From: Symbiodinium natans
Lineage: Eukaryota; Sar; Dinophyceae; Suessiales; Symbiodiniaceae
NCBI GenBank assembly: GCA_905221605.1
Contig: CAJNDS010002197.1
Location: 365,852 to 429,851, forward strand
DNA length: 64,000 nt
Reading direction: 5' to 3'
Shown here: one piece after another, positions 53,963 through 63,551 of the stretch
Position numbering within the stretch: the first letter of the stretch is position 1
Layout: every line of letters begins with the position of its first letter
Made by a program: the position numbers and the translations under genes
Notes under the pieces: generated by a model
Told to the model about the DNA's origin: nothing
Databases searched by the model: none
Seen by the model: only the letters and a program-made list of their open reading frames with translations

Positions 53963-54765
53963 ATGCTCCGAAATCCCCCCCGGCCCTGCCTAGGAAGGCC
54001 GGCCAGTCTGTGCGCCGAGATCTGCCAACTGGCCGCTTTCATTAGGGTTTTCGGTTTTAGGGTGGTAGGGTTTAGGGTTTAGGGTTTAGGGTTTTCGTGT
54101 TTAGGGTGGTAGGGTGGTAGGGTTTAGGGTTTAGGGTGGTAGGGTTTAGGGCTATATCATTGCTGAGCTCCCCTACGCCCCAAACCGTAGTACGACAGGC
54201 ATTGAACAATTTCTACCCTAAACCCTAAACCTTGAACCCTACTTTCTACCCTAAACCCGAAACCCTGAACCCTACTTGCGGGTTAAGGGCCTTGGGATAT
54301 TTGTGCTTCCCTTATGAGGGTTTAAGACTGCTTCCTAGAAGTCCATTAAACCCTATAAACTCATACAGGCCCTACAAATCCCATGAACCCTATGTAAGCC
54401 CTGAAGCCCTGCAAGCCCTATCAGGCCCCATCAACCCTACAAACCCCATGAACCCCATGAATTCCATCAACCCTGTACAAGACCTTCAAGCCCTATACAT
54501 TTCCCATAAGTTCCCTAGTAAGCCCTATCAAGCTCTTCAAAGGCCTGAAAATCCCAGAAGCCCTCTAAGAACTACAAGCTCTATAAAGCCCTAAACCCTA
54601 AGCTTAAACCCTAAACCCTAAACTCCCTAAGCCCTAAACTCCCTGGACCCTAAACCCCGAACCCCAAACCCCAAACCCCAAACCCCAAGCCCCAAACCCT
54701 AAACCCTAAACCCTAAATCCTAAACCCTAAACCCTAAACCCTAAACCCTAAGCCCTGCCCCACAG

Positions 54766-54862
54766 GCTCGTATTCGTGGGTGCGGCCGCAGTGGGCGCGC
54801 TGCTGCGTGTGGCAACAGGCGCTGTGGAGAGCGCGTGCGAAGAAAGGATGCTTTCACTTGGG
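54766..54862 (+). CDS. Exon, possible CLC membrane segment (LVFVGAAAVGALLR)
   Basis: The acceptor is CCACAG. The frame reads LVFVGAAAVGALLRVATGAV then ESACEERMLSLG. The GAA-x-GALL stretch resembles the CLC helix that follows the GKEGP motif. Placement in the same gene as 57.7-63.6 kb is inferred from order and polarity only. Confidence 0.5.
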
Positions 54863-55377
54863 GTTTTGGGTTTTGGGTTTTGGGTTTTGGGTTTAGGGGC
54901 TCTATGGGCCTCAAAGCTCAAACCTCAAGCAGGGTGAGAGTTTAGCTCTTGGTTTCCGATGGCTGCCGGGCAGGACTTCTTGGGCACCCTGGGATGTAGA
55001 GAATCCCAGACTCGGGCGGGGTTCCGGCGAACCATCCATCCCGCGAGTAGTGGAGATCCTACGCAAGCTAGCAACCCCTGACCTACTTTTCTGACCCAAA
55101 ACCCTGAACCCTCAGCCCCTCAACCTACATGTGTGTAAGTTGTTTTGACAAAGACAAAGCGTGTGCAGGATTCTTCGATGAGCTTCACCCAAAGCAAGAC
55201 CGATAGGACCCACCAGTTGTTGACACAACCCCATCAACAGTTTTGGCACCTTTTTTCGGCACCCTGAATGAAGGGGGCCCTTCAACCCTAAACCCTAAAC
55301 ACCCACATGCCTAAACACCAAACTACGACCCTAAACCCCAGGCCCTAAACCCTCAACCCAAAACGCTAAACCCTAAA

Positions 55378-55580
55378 CCGCAAACCCTAAACCCTAAACC
55401 CTAAACCCCAAACCCCAAACCCTAAACCCTAAACCCTAAACCCTAAACCCTAAACCCTAAACCCTAAACCCTAAACCTAACCCTAAACCCTAAACCCTAA
55501 ACCCTAAACCCTAAACCCTAAACCCTAAACCCTAAACCCTAAACCCTAAACCCTAAACCCTAAACCCTAAACCCTAACCC
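55378..55580. repeat. CCCTAAA array, about 200 bp
   Basis: 7-mers with a few CCCTAA and CCCAAAC variants, ending in a T-run and GCGCAG. Confidence 0.97.
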
Positions 55581-55602
55581 TTTTTTTTGGTCTTCGGCGC
55601 AG

Positions 55603-55712
55603 GTATGAAGCTGCTGACCCTAGGCACGGGCCCGTTGGGAAGCCCAGAGCACCCCTGGGAGTTGACAGACTTTACGAGGCTTGTTTGGCAACTTTCAACC
55701 CGAAGAGGCTTA
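55603..55712 (+). CDS. Exon, unknown; possible CLC segment
   Basis: The acceptor is GCGCAG after a T-run that ends a 200-bp CCCTAAA array. One frame reads KLLTLGTGPLGSPEHPWEL, loosely like the CLC G-T/S-G-x-x-LGPEGP motif. The other, YEAADPRHGPVGKPRAPLGV then DRLYEACLATFNPKRL, stays open longer. I cannot choose between them. Confidence 0.45.
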
Positions 55713-56364
55713 GGGTTTAGGGTTTAGGGTTTAGGGTTTAGGGTTTAGGGCCAACCCTTAGCCCTAAACCTCACGACACCCCAAGCTCTGGAATCCCTAA
55801 ACTGTAGATGCGAGGAATCAGGCGTCGGGATCTCCGAATAGCGGCTTCGGATTCTGTAGGCGTGGTTTAGGGTTTAGGGTTTAGGGTTTCGGAATTAGGG
55901 TTTAGGGTTTTGGGTTTTGGAATTAGGGTATAGGGTTTCGGAATTAGGGTTTAGCGTTTAGGGTTTTGGAATTAGGGTTTAGGGTTTTGGGTTCAGGGTT
56001 CGGGGCGTAAGGTTTCGGGAGCAGTGTTTAGGGATTATGGTTTATGGGTTCAGGGGTTAGGACTAAGGGATTCCGGATGTGTGGTTCGGGGTTGAGGGGT
56101 TCAGGCTTTTGGTCCTTCAGATTTGGGATGACAGGATTTCTTGGTTGGGGTCCTGGGTTTTCGGGTTTGGGGTGTAGGGCTTAGGGTTCGGGATGCTTAG
56201 GTGTTGCATGCTGAGACGGAGATGTTTTCCCGAGACTCAACATGACTAAGCCCCAAACCCAGGGTGACACATTCTGGGTCTTGGTCTCGGCCATAACTCG
56301 ATACCCGCCGAATCCCGCAAACCCACTTACTCGCCACAGGCGACGCCGGTCTAGGGTTAAGACC

Positions 56365-56470
56365 CAGTAGTAGAGTAGGTAAACCTTTAACCTTTGTGGG
56401 GTAAGTAGAATCCCCTTATCATCCCAAAGGTTAACCTTTGGTTCCCCTAGGTAGTGCTGGACAACTAAGT
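56365..56470 (+). mobile_element. Dispersed element, family D
   Basis: Near-complete copy: AGTAGTAGAGTAGGTAAACC ... CCCAAAGGTTAACCTTTGG ... CTGGACAACTA. Serves as undisrupted reference. Confidence 0.85.
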
Positions 56471-56850
56471 AGACCCGGAACCCGAAACCTCCAGTGCCCT
56501 GAACCCTAAAACCCGAAAACCCTGAACCCTTCTGCCCCTTGTTTTGGTTCGAGGTTCCCCCAGAAAGTGGTCCAACCCCCAAAAAGGGTTCCGCTTGTTA
56601 GAACGCGGTTGCTCCCTAAACCCTAACCCTAAACCCTGAACCCCAAACCTAAACCCTAAACCCTAAACCCGAGCTACCAAGTGCAGGGTTGAGGCTTTAG
56701 GGTTTAGGGCCCTTTTGCGGCTCATGGCCTTGCGGTGAAAGGATGTCCCCTCAACTGCACAGACGCCGTGGGCCCCCTAAACCCTAAACCCGAAACCCTA
56801 AACCCTAAACCCTAACCCTAAACCCTAAACCCTAAACCCTGAACCCCGAG

Positions 56851-56889
56851 GTTCCTTACGGAGATCTTCCGCCGTGAGGCCTTCCGACT
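56851..56889 (+). CDS. Micro-exon candidate (FLTEIFRREAFRL)
   Basis: The acceptor is CCGAG and the donor a GT within CTGTGA. The frame reads FLTEIFRREAFR. It lies after a CCCTAAA array and 0.8 kb before the first secure CLC exon, so it may belong to that gene. Confidence 0.4.
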
Positions 56890-56950
56890 GTGAATCCGAA
56901 CTGCGGCTTTGGGTTTCAAGGTCATGGGCTCAGCCTTAGAGACCCTAACC

Positions 56951-57063
56951 TGGTAGTAGAGTAGGTCTAGGGTTTAGGGCTTAGGGTTTAGGGGGTAACC
57001 TTTAACTTTTTTGGATCCCAAAGGTTACCCTTTAATTTCTCCAGGTTACTGGACAACTAGGCT
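56951..57063 (+). mobile_element. Family D element with an inserted telomere-type array
   Basis: GTAGTAGAGTAGG is followed at about 56965-56995 by TCTAGGG/TTTAGGG units before TAACCTTTAAC resumes; the other copies have no such insert. The AGTAGAATCCCC part is missing. Confidence 0.85.
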
Positions 57064-57247
57064 AACAGTCCTAGATTGGGATTACAGTAGGGGTGCTAGA
57101 ATCCCTACTAAGGACCCTAAACCCTAAACCCTAGACCTTAAACCTTAAACCTAAACCCTAAACCCTAAACGCTGAAACATCCAAAAAAAAACAAAAACCA
57201 AAAACATCAGAGAACAGCATGTCCCGGCACCCCAAGTAGGGGCTTGC

Positions 57248-57364
57248 GATGTTCCCCCTTATACGAACAGTCCGGATTATGATAGGGGGTTTAGGGTTTA
57301 GGGTTTAGGGTTTAGGGTGGTACTATAGTCCTTACTAAGGACCGTCAGAACAAGGGGGAACATC
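57248..57364. mobile_element. Inverted-repeat element, family F, with inserted TTTAGGG array
   Basis: Ends GATGTTCCCCCTTATACGAA and the inverted AACAAGGGGGAACATC. Inside GATAGGGGG|GGTACTATAGTCC lies a TTTAGGG array (about 57289-57318) absent from the neighbouring unit. Confidence 0.82.
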
Positions 57365-57370
57365 CCAAGT

Positions 57371-57458
57371 AGGGGATTATAATAGGGGGTACTAAAGTCC
57401 GTAATAGGGGGTTCTATAATCCCTGTTAAGGGCTGCTCGTACAAGGGGGAACATCCCC
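57371..57458. mobile_element. Family F element, neighbouring copy without array
   Basis: GGATTATAATAGGGGGTACT AAAGTCC runs without interruption and ends ACAAGGGGGAACATCCCC. A diverged relative lies at 26411-26490. Confidence 0.75.
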
Positions 57459-57696
57459 AGAAATTCCCTGTTTAACGTTTGGCATTGTTTTGGGGGAACC
57501 CGTTTCCGTAAAGGCACTCTAAGACACTACAGCCCTGAACTCAAAATCCTGAACCCGCAGCCCTGCACCCCGAAACCTAAACCTTGTAAACCCCAAACCC
57601 CAAACCCCAAACCCCAAGCCCCAAACCCCAAACCCCAAACCGCAGGCCCTAAACCCTAAACCCTAAACCCCAAACCCTAAACCCCCACGTGCGAAG

Positions 57697-57787
57697 CTCC
57701 CTGGAGAGGCTCACCTGCATCACCCAGAGTTGGCACAAGCCTCTGGGCTCCTGTTCCTGGCGGTGGCGAAGCCTGGCTTGTCAGAGG
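57697..57787 (+). CDS. CLC exon, helix M region
   Basis: The acceptor is GCGAAG and the donor GT at 57788. The frame LAQASGLLFLAVAKPGLSE matches the helix before the selectivity motif. A second frame is also open, but only this one keeps phase with the next exon. Confidence 0.75.
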
Positions 57788-60760
57788 GTTTCGGGCTTCG
57801 AGGGGTTTAGGGTTTAGGGTTTAGGGTTTAGGGTTTAGGGTTTAGGGTTTAGGGTTTAGGGTTCGAGGGGTTTGGGGTTTAGGGTTTAGGGTTTAGGGTT
57901 TCGGGTTTCGGGCTTAGGGGATGAGGGGTTGAGGGCTTTAGGGGATGAGGGGTTGAGGGTTTGGGGTTTAGGGTTTTGGGGTTTGAGGGGTTGAGGTGTT
58001 TAGGGGGTGAGGGGTTGAGGGGCTTGAGGGCTTGAGGGCTTGAGGGCTTGAGGGCTTGAGGGGTTGAGGGGTTGAGGGGTTTGGGGCTTGAGGGCTTGAG
58101 GGGTTGAGGGGTTGAGGGGTTTAGAGGTTCGGGGCATCTTAGTAGTTTGGGATTCAAAATGAATCTTCAAACGGTTATTTTATGGGTTCATAAGTTATAA
58201 ACTACCTCCCTCTGCAATGCACCAAGAGGAGCTAGCAAGTCAGGTTTTGTCCGGCAAACGAGGCTTGACGAGAGCCTGATTGCCCTTACGAATGCTCAAG
58301 TGCCCAAGCCTTAACTCCCTGAGGCTCAGTGTCTATACAGGTTCAGCAGTTCTGGGAGTCTGGGACTTCATGGCTTCGGGTTTTTGGGGTCTAATGGGCT
58401 GTGGAGGGCTTCGGGCCCTCAACCCCAAAGTCACGTGTGAGTTCAGGAAGACATCCTACACGATCATGGCGCTCTCCATGCCGGTGCCTGCAGGTGCCAT
58501 TGGGGGGGCATGTTACACGGCTTAAGCCCTAAGCCCTACACCCTAGAAGTCTATATCCTTGAACCCTAAACCCTACACCTTTAGATACGAAAACTTTCAG
58601 GCCCAAGACCCCTGCATGACAATTCAGGGGGCTCGGGGCGCCGACTTTGCTCAGGTGTCCTTGAAGGGTCATGGCTGCCCTAAACCCGAAACCCTAAACC
58701 CTAAGCCCCAACCGTAACTACCCCCCGAAACATTCCGGTCGACTCTTTCCGTTTGGGGAGGCCGCCATTTGAGGGTTTTTTGCCTCAGCAGGCACCATGT
58801 AGCTCTTTGGGCTTCCTAAACCCTAAACCCTAAACCCTTATAGCTGGGCTCTTTGTTTTTGTCTTTTCAATAAGCCCTAAACCCTAAACCCCCAGTGCAG
58901 GGATGACGAGTGCGGCAAGGCTAGGAAGGTACTTGGGATATCTGCAGTTTTGGGTTTAGGGTTTGGGGTTTAGGGTTTAGGCTACCTGTATCCGCCCTGC
59001 TTATTATTGGGATAAGGGGAGCCTTGCTTTGTAAAAGCATAAGAAACTTTCACGGGCCAGCCCAATTTCTGACTTTGCGTAGGCCGCAATCCAAATCCCT
59101 AGAAACCCCTACGGAGCCCTGTACATAGACCTTAAGAAACTACTTCCCTAAAGCCTCGATCAGCCCTACAGACCCCCTACGAAATGCAACAGTCTATAGA
59201 CCCCTTTCTTATGAATCCTCAACCCTAAGCCCTGCCTATAATCTCCCTCTGTGCCTTTATGAACCACTCTCGACCTCCTAAACCCAAAACCCTAAACCCT
59301 AAACCCTATAAACCCTAAACCCTAAACCCTAAACCCTAAACCCTAAACCCTAAACCCTAAACCCTAAACCTTACTTTGAGGGGTGGTGGCCCCTTCTTTG
59401 ATGTTGGGTGGCATCTTCGGAAGATGTGTGGCGGCAGCAATCCCGGTAAGCCTTCCAGCAGCAGCGAGGTTTAGGGTTTAGGGCTCAGGGTTTAGGGTTT
59501 TGGGTTTTGGGATTAGTGCTTAAGATTGAGGGTTTCGGTCCTTCTGGTTATTGGTTCCTATGGGTTTACAGGGAATACAGGGTCAATTTGCGAACAGGTA
59601 ATTCGATTAACCACCAGGGGGGGTGTTTTTGGCTCTAGGGTTTAGGGTTTAGGGTTTAGGGTTTAGGGTTGAAGGTTTAGGGTTTCAGGGGGTTATGTGG
59701 TTGTTTTTTTTGAGGGGGGGGGGGATAGGTTGGGGGGTAGTTGGGGGGTTGAAGGTGGCGGACCAAGCTCCGATGCTAGGGATCCTGTGGATTTGGGGGG
59801 ATTCGAGAGTGTGGTCGAGGGTTTAGGGTTGTTTAGGGTTTAGGGTCTGGGGTTTTGGGGTTTTGGGGTTTAGGGTTTAGGGTTTAGGGCCGTTTAGGGT
59901 GCACTGTTTCACGGCTGGTTCACGTTATTGGCAAACCGCCAGATCCTGCAAATTCGTGCTCGGAAGCTCTAAGTGTGTCAGGTTTCGGCTTTTGCTTTGG
60001 GGTGTGTAGGGTTGAGGTTTTAGGTTTTATGGCTTAGGATCATAGCACACTTCCTTGGTAGCCTTGGGTTTGGAGTTACTCCCTAGCACTGTATATAGCC
60101 CTACCGCTGGCTACCCATGAATTAACCACCACCCCCCCCCCCCCCCCCCCCCCCCCAACCCTAAACCCTAAACCCCCCTAAACCCCCTAAACCCTAAACC
60201 TAAACCCTAAACCCTAAACCCCTAACCCTAAACCCTAAACCCTAAACCCTAAACCCTAAACCCTAAACCCTAAACCTTAAACCTAAACCCTAAACCCTAA
60301 ACCCTAAACCCTAAACCCTAAACCCTAAACCCTAAACCCTAAACCCTAAACCCTAAACCCTAAACCCTAAACCCTAAACCCTAAACCCTAAACCCTAAAC
60401 CCTAAACCCTACCCTAAACTCTAACGGTACGGTTTAGGCCGGATAGTAGGTGGTCAGAGAGCCCAACACTTTTGGACCTTGAGACTGGGGACACCTTGTA
60501 GGACACAGCATCCAGATTTTTTAGGGTTTAGGGTTTAGGGTTTGGGGTTTAGGGTTTAGGGTTTAGGGTTTAGGGTTTAGGGTTTAGGGCTTCAATAGTT
60601 GTAGGGCTTACGGAAGTCTTATGATTTCCCTGTCACTAGACCCTGAACCCCCTCATAGTAGAGTAGGCAGCCTTCATCCTTTTTTGGGTAGTAGAAATCC
60701 CCTTAGAATCCCAAAGGTTAGCCCTTAATTCTTCCAGGTTACTGGACAACTAGGGTAAAC

Positions 60761-60811
<51 letters not shown>

Positions 60812-63551
60812 TCGACCAGGGTGCGCTCGGCCTTGTTACAACGCAGCAGCCCCTCCAGCGCGAAGGCTTAAAGGGCCAACCGCGGGCCCCTCATCCATGC
60901 GTGTTTGCATCACCCAGATCTCCACGGGCCCGCCCCCCCAAACCAGAAAGAGCAAGATACGCTCAATCCGGCAAGGGTTGGATAGAACACTTGGCAAGAC
61001 AGCCCGCATCAACGATCCAAAGCTCTTCTCATGGCGATCCCTCGCCAGGATACTAAGCAAGGGATGCAAGCACGGAGACAGGGCAATCTAGTTACTCTAG
61101 GGTCCACCACACTCACGCACATCACGCACCGGCAGCACGTTAGGGGCCACCTCCACCAAATGGCACAAGGAGCCATTCCCCTCAAGCTGCACACTTCACT
61201 GACAATCAATATGCCCTTAGCGTATGGGTGAGCACCCAAAACTTTAGGTGCCCCCCTGGACAGAAGGGTTCTAGGGTAAACCCTAAGCCCTACAGGGTGG
61301 GGCCCCCTAGTTATAAGTAGAGTTATAAGGGCCCTAAATTGGGTTATAAGGACCCTAAGTTAGGTTATAAGTCCCTTAACTACAGTTAGTATAGTAAGGG
61401 GGCCCCACCCTGTAAGCCCTTTCGGGAGCCAAGGCATGCAAGAATTCCTGGCGCCCGATGGCGACTTCGGCCAGTACATCGCGAGGCCGCCGGCTGCGGG
61501 GTTTCGAGTGGAGGAGAGCCGAAGGAGGGAGGGTGTAGCCCCTAAACCCTAAACCCTAAACCCTAAACCCTAAACCCTAAACCCTAAACCCTAAACCCTA
61601 AACCCTAAACCCTAAACCCTAAACCCCAATCCCTAAACCCTAAACCCTAAACTCAGGCGCAATGTGCCTAAGCCCATGAATCATATAAGGGCTGACCTTC
61701 AACCTGTAGACCGCCACAAGCTTGTAGGCTATACCTTCTTCTTTACTTGCAGGGTACAACCCCCGACTAAGAATAACAGGTAGCCCCCCCCCCCCCCCCC
61801 CCAAACCCTGAACCCTAAACCCTAAATCGTAGCTTCTGCACGGTGTTGAGATGCCAGTGTCGGGGCGTAAGGCGCCCGGCACCGCAAAGAAACAAGATTT
61901 GTCCAATGAGGCCAAGAGGTTTCGGATCACTGGTTCAGGGTTTATGGGATTGATGGTTCAGGGTTTGTAGGTGTTGTGGGGTTGTAGGGTTTAGGGATCC
62001 TAAATGGGGTTCTAGGGTTTAGGGTGATAGGATTATAGGGTTTAGGGTTTAGTTTAGATGGTTTATGGTTTAGTTTGTAGGGCGATTGGGTTATAGGGTT
62101 TGTAGGGTTTGTAGGGTTTGTAGGGTTTGTAGGGTTTGTGGGTTTGTAGGGTTTGTAGGGTTTGTAGGGTTTGTAGGGTTTGTAGGGTTTTGTAGGGCTA
62201 TAGGTTATAGGGTTCTAGGGTTAAATGGTTGTAGGGTTTAAGGTTCAGGGTCTATAGGGTTTAGGGTTTCTAGGATGCCTAGGGTTCATCGGGCTGCTTA
62301 CAGAGTTTATGGGGTTTTCAGGGTCTACAGGGTTTAGGAACCCTACCCCCTGAGCCGAAACTCCCTAAGCAGCATCTGCCTGAGCAGTGAGTGCCCCAAC
62401 ATACCTAGAAAGTGATCGGAATTGCATGGCAGTCTCCGACTCCGAGCAGCCATGAAGAAGCCATGGCGAAGCGCACGAAGGACCTTGGAAACATGAAGGA
62501 CGGAGCGAGGCAGCGTCGCGAAGGAGTCCTGGCGAGCGCGCCTGTGCCCCCAGTCCGAGGCCCCAGAGTCCCCCCAAGCGCAAGCCCCGGCAACGACGAG
62601 GGTGCCTGAGGTGTCCCAGAGCCCCAGGAGGAAGACGGCAACTGGGAAGATGATGGGTCGTCATCATGGTGGTGGCTGGCGAACCGTACACCTTAACCCT
62701 TAAGCCCTAAACCCGATTACGGTAGGATGCCTGGACCCTACACCCTGTAAACTTCTATAACCCTAGAAACCACATAAACCCTAAACCCTAAACCTTACAA
62801 ACCCTGAATCCGAAACCCTAGAACCTGTAACCCTGAACCCTCTAATCCCCTGAGCCCCCGAGCTGTTGCGCCTCTGCGAAGTTGAGATTTCATTGTCAGC
62901 TTTGGTTGCGACACTGGGGGCCTGGTCAGGTCTTTAGCTTTGGGGCCTCCAGGGAAGACCCAGGCAGCTTAACATTAGGATTTTTTTTTTGTTGGGGGGG
63001 GGGGGGGGGGGGGGGCGGGGGTTGAGGGTTTTTTGGGTCTTGTTTGGTGTGTTTCAGGGTCTAATGGGGGTTTTAGGGGTTGAAAAGCTGAAGGCTCGAA
63101 GCCTACCTCCTCCTACTATTGTTCCCCATTCCCCTAGCTCTGAATTCCCAGCATAGCATGTTCCTGGTTCAATGGGGGCATGTCAAGTATTATAATAACG
63201 GATAGGGTGGGCATGGAACCCTTGCGGCTAAGCCCGACCAAAACACAGGATTCCCCAAATATCCTTTCAGACGTTTTGGTTTAGGGCTTAGGGTTTCGGG
63301 TTTAGGGTTTAGGGTTTAGGGTTTAGGGCTTTGGTAGGCTAGCGGCCCCCCTGGTTTTTGGCCAACTCAAGAACCCCAACAACTACCTTTTTCGTGGTTC
63401 GCATTGCTATTGTTCCTAGGAAACCTACAAAAAAGCAGGTTGTGGGTTCAGTTTAGGGTTTAGAGTTTGGGGGGCCCGCGAGACAGGTTTGCGATCGTTG
63501 GCGCGACCTGCTTCTGCGGCGCTGTGTGTCGGGCGGGGCCCCTGCACTCGG
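57697..63551 (+). CDS. CLC-type chloride channel or anion/proton antiporter (3' part, multi-exon)
   Basis: The product is a polytopic membrane protein moving chloride or nitrate. Five exons read in order: 57697-57787, 58901-58924, 59381-59449, 61434-61500 and 63487-63551. Phases close at all four introns with donors GT, GA, GC and GT and AG acceptors. The joined product shows helix M (GLLFLAVAKPGLSE), the GxFxP-type anion-site motif as GVVAP followed by SLMLGGIFGR (helix N), a connecting loop (EFLAPDGDFGQYIARPP), and helix O (GFAIVGATCFCGAVCRAG, usual form GAAAFLGGVTR). The Phe of GxFxP is Val here. Helices before M are not secure; candidate exons lie at 46739, 54766 and 55603. The gene continues beyond the window. 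Confidence 0.8.
57788..58900 (+). other. CLC intron, GT-AG
   Basis: It begins with TTTAGGG arrays (57806-57862) and an 8-mer block (57905-58125). A stretch around 58200-58540 has an open + frame I could not assign, and the intron ends in CCCTAAA repeats and TGCAG. Confidence 0.7.
57905..58125. repeat. Degenerate 8-mer block (GGCTTGAG/GGGTTGAG)
   Basis: 8-bp units vary between GGCTTGAG, GGGTTGAG and GGGTTTAG, directly after a TTTAGGG array. On the minus strand they read as a Pro/Ser-rich open frame that is not a gene. Confidence 0.9.
58901..58924 (+). CDS. CLC micro-exon, 24 nt
   Basis: The acceptor is GTGCAG. The exon gives GMTSAARL plus one base and links PGLSE to GVVAPSL, where the family has the loop before G-x-F-x-P. 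A GA donor at 58925 gives the right phase; the GT at 58929 would shift the frame. Confidence 0.65.
59381..59449 (+). CDS. CLC exon with anion-site motif (GVVAPSLMLGGIFGR)
   Basis: The acceptor is TTTGAG. The frame VVAPSLMLGGIFGRCVAAAI is the CLC helix-N signature. A GC donor at 59450 keeps phase with the next exon; a consensus-looking GTAAGC at 59446 would not. A CCCTAAA array (59284-59370) lies to the left and TTTAGGG to the right. Confidence 0.8.
60157..60417. repeat. Largest CCCTAAA array of the window
   Basis: About 260 bp of 7-mers with rare variants, next to a C-run of 27. Confidence 0.97.
60654..60753 (+). mobile_element. Dispersed element, family D
   Basis: Starts TAGTAGAGTAGGCAGCC, core AATCCCAAAGGTTAGCCC, ends TTACTGGACAACTAGGG. 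Confidence 0.85.
60764..60811. repeat. (GT)n microsatellite
   Basis: About 23 GT units between a family D element and an unassigned G+C-rich block. Confidence 0.97.
60812..61240. other. Non-repetitive G+C-rich block, possible coding on either strand
   Basis: Open on + (QQPLQREGLKGQPRAP...) and on - (RILLFLVWGGGPVEIWVMQT). No family recognised; it lies inside a CLC intron, so it may be a captured fragment or an element. Confidence 0.3.
61291..61414. mobile_element. Inverted-repeat element with perfect 18-bp ends
   Basis: Both ends read TACAGGGTGGGGCCCCCT inward, with no mismatch. AGCCC lies on both sides and may be a target duplication. The inside repeats GGTTATAAGG-CCCTAA units. It lies 19 bp before a CLC splice acceptor. 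Its perfect ends suggest a recent insertion. Confidence 0.88.
61434..61500 (+). CDS. CLC exon, loop before helix O
   Basis: The acceptor is CCAAG. The frame MQEFLAPDGDFGQYIARPPA ends at a GT donor (GGG|GTTTCGAG) whose first bases repeat those of the next exon (GTTTGCGA). The acceptor lies only 19 bp from an inverted-repeat element (61291-61414). Confidence 0.75.
61501..63486 (+). other. CLC intron, GT-AG, 2 kb
   Basis: It holds a CCCTAAA array (61541-61652), a C-run (61786-61802), a TTTGTAGGG 9-mer block (62099-62196), an open + frame with stop at 62412-62609 (AMAKRTKDLGNMKDGARQRR, unassigned), and a G-run (62996-63015). It ends GACAG. Confidence 0.65.
62099..62196. repeat. 9-mer array TTTGTAGGG
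   Basis: About 10 units inside a CLC intron, with one unit lacking two bases. Confidence 0.95.
63487..63551 (+). CDS. CLC exon, helix O (FAIVGATCFCGAVCRAG)
   Basis: The acceptor is GACAG. The first base completes Gly across the junction, giving GFAIVGATCFCGAVCRAG then PLHSG. This matches the YALVGAAAFLGGVTR signature that follows helix N in the family. The donor GT at 63552 starts a TTTAGGG-like unit. Confidence 0.8.

Larger units (their letters stand above)
59450..61433 (+). other. CLC intron, GC-AG, 2 kb
   Basis: It holds TTTAGGG arrays (59636-59670, 59820-59890), a C-run at 60130-60156, the largest CCCTAAA array of the window (60157-60417), a TTTAGGG array (60520-60590), elements at 60654-60753 and 61291-61414, and a GT microsatellite (60764-60811). 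Confidence 0.7.

Noticed and set aside
57879-58157. Pro/Ser-rich minus-strand open frame
   Set aside because: Translation of the degenerate 8-mer block.
59388-59468. Alternative frame of the CLC exon (GPFFDVGWHLRKMCGGSNPG)
   Set aside because: It is open and would follow from the GT donor at 58929, but the other frame carries the full CLC helix-N signature and fits the later exons.
62412-62609. Terminal CLC exon (AMAKRTKDLGNMKDGARQRR, with stop)
   Set aside because: It lies between CLC exons at 61434 and 63487 that join in phase without it, so it is intronic to that gene; it may still be a captured fragment.
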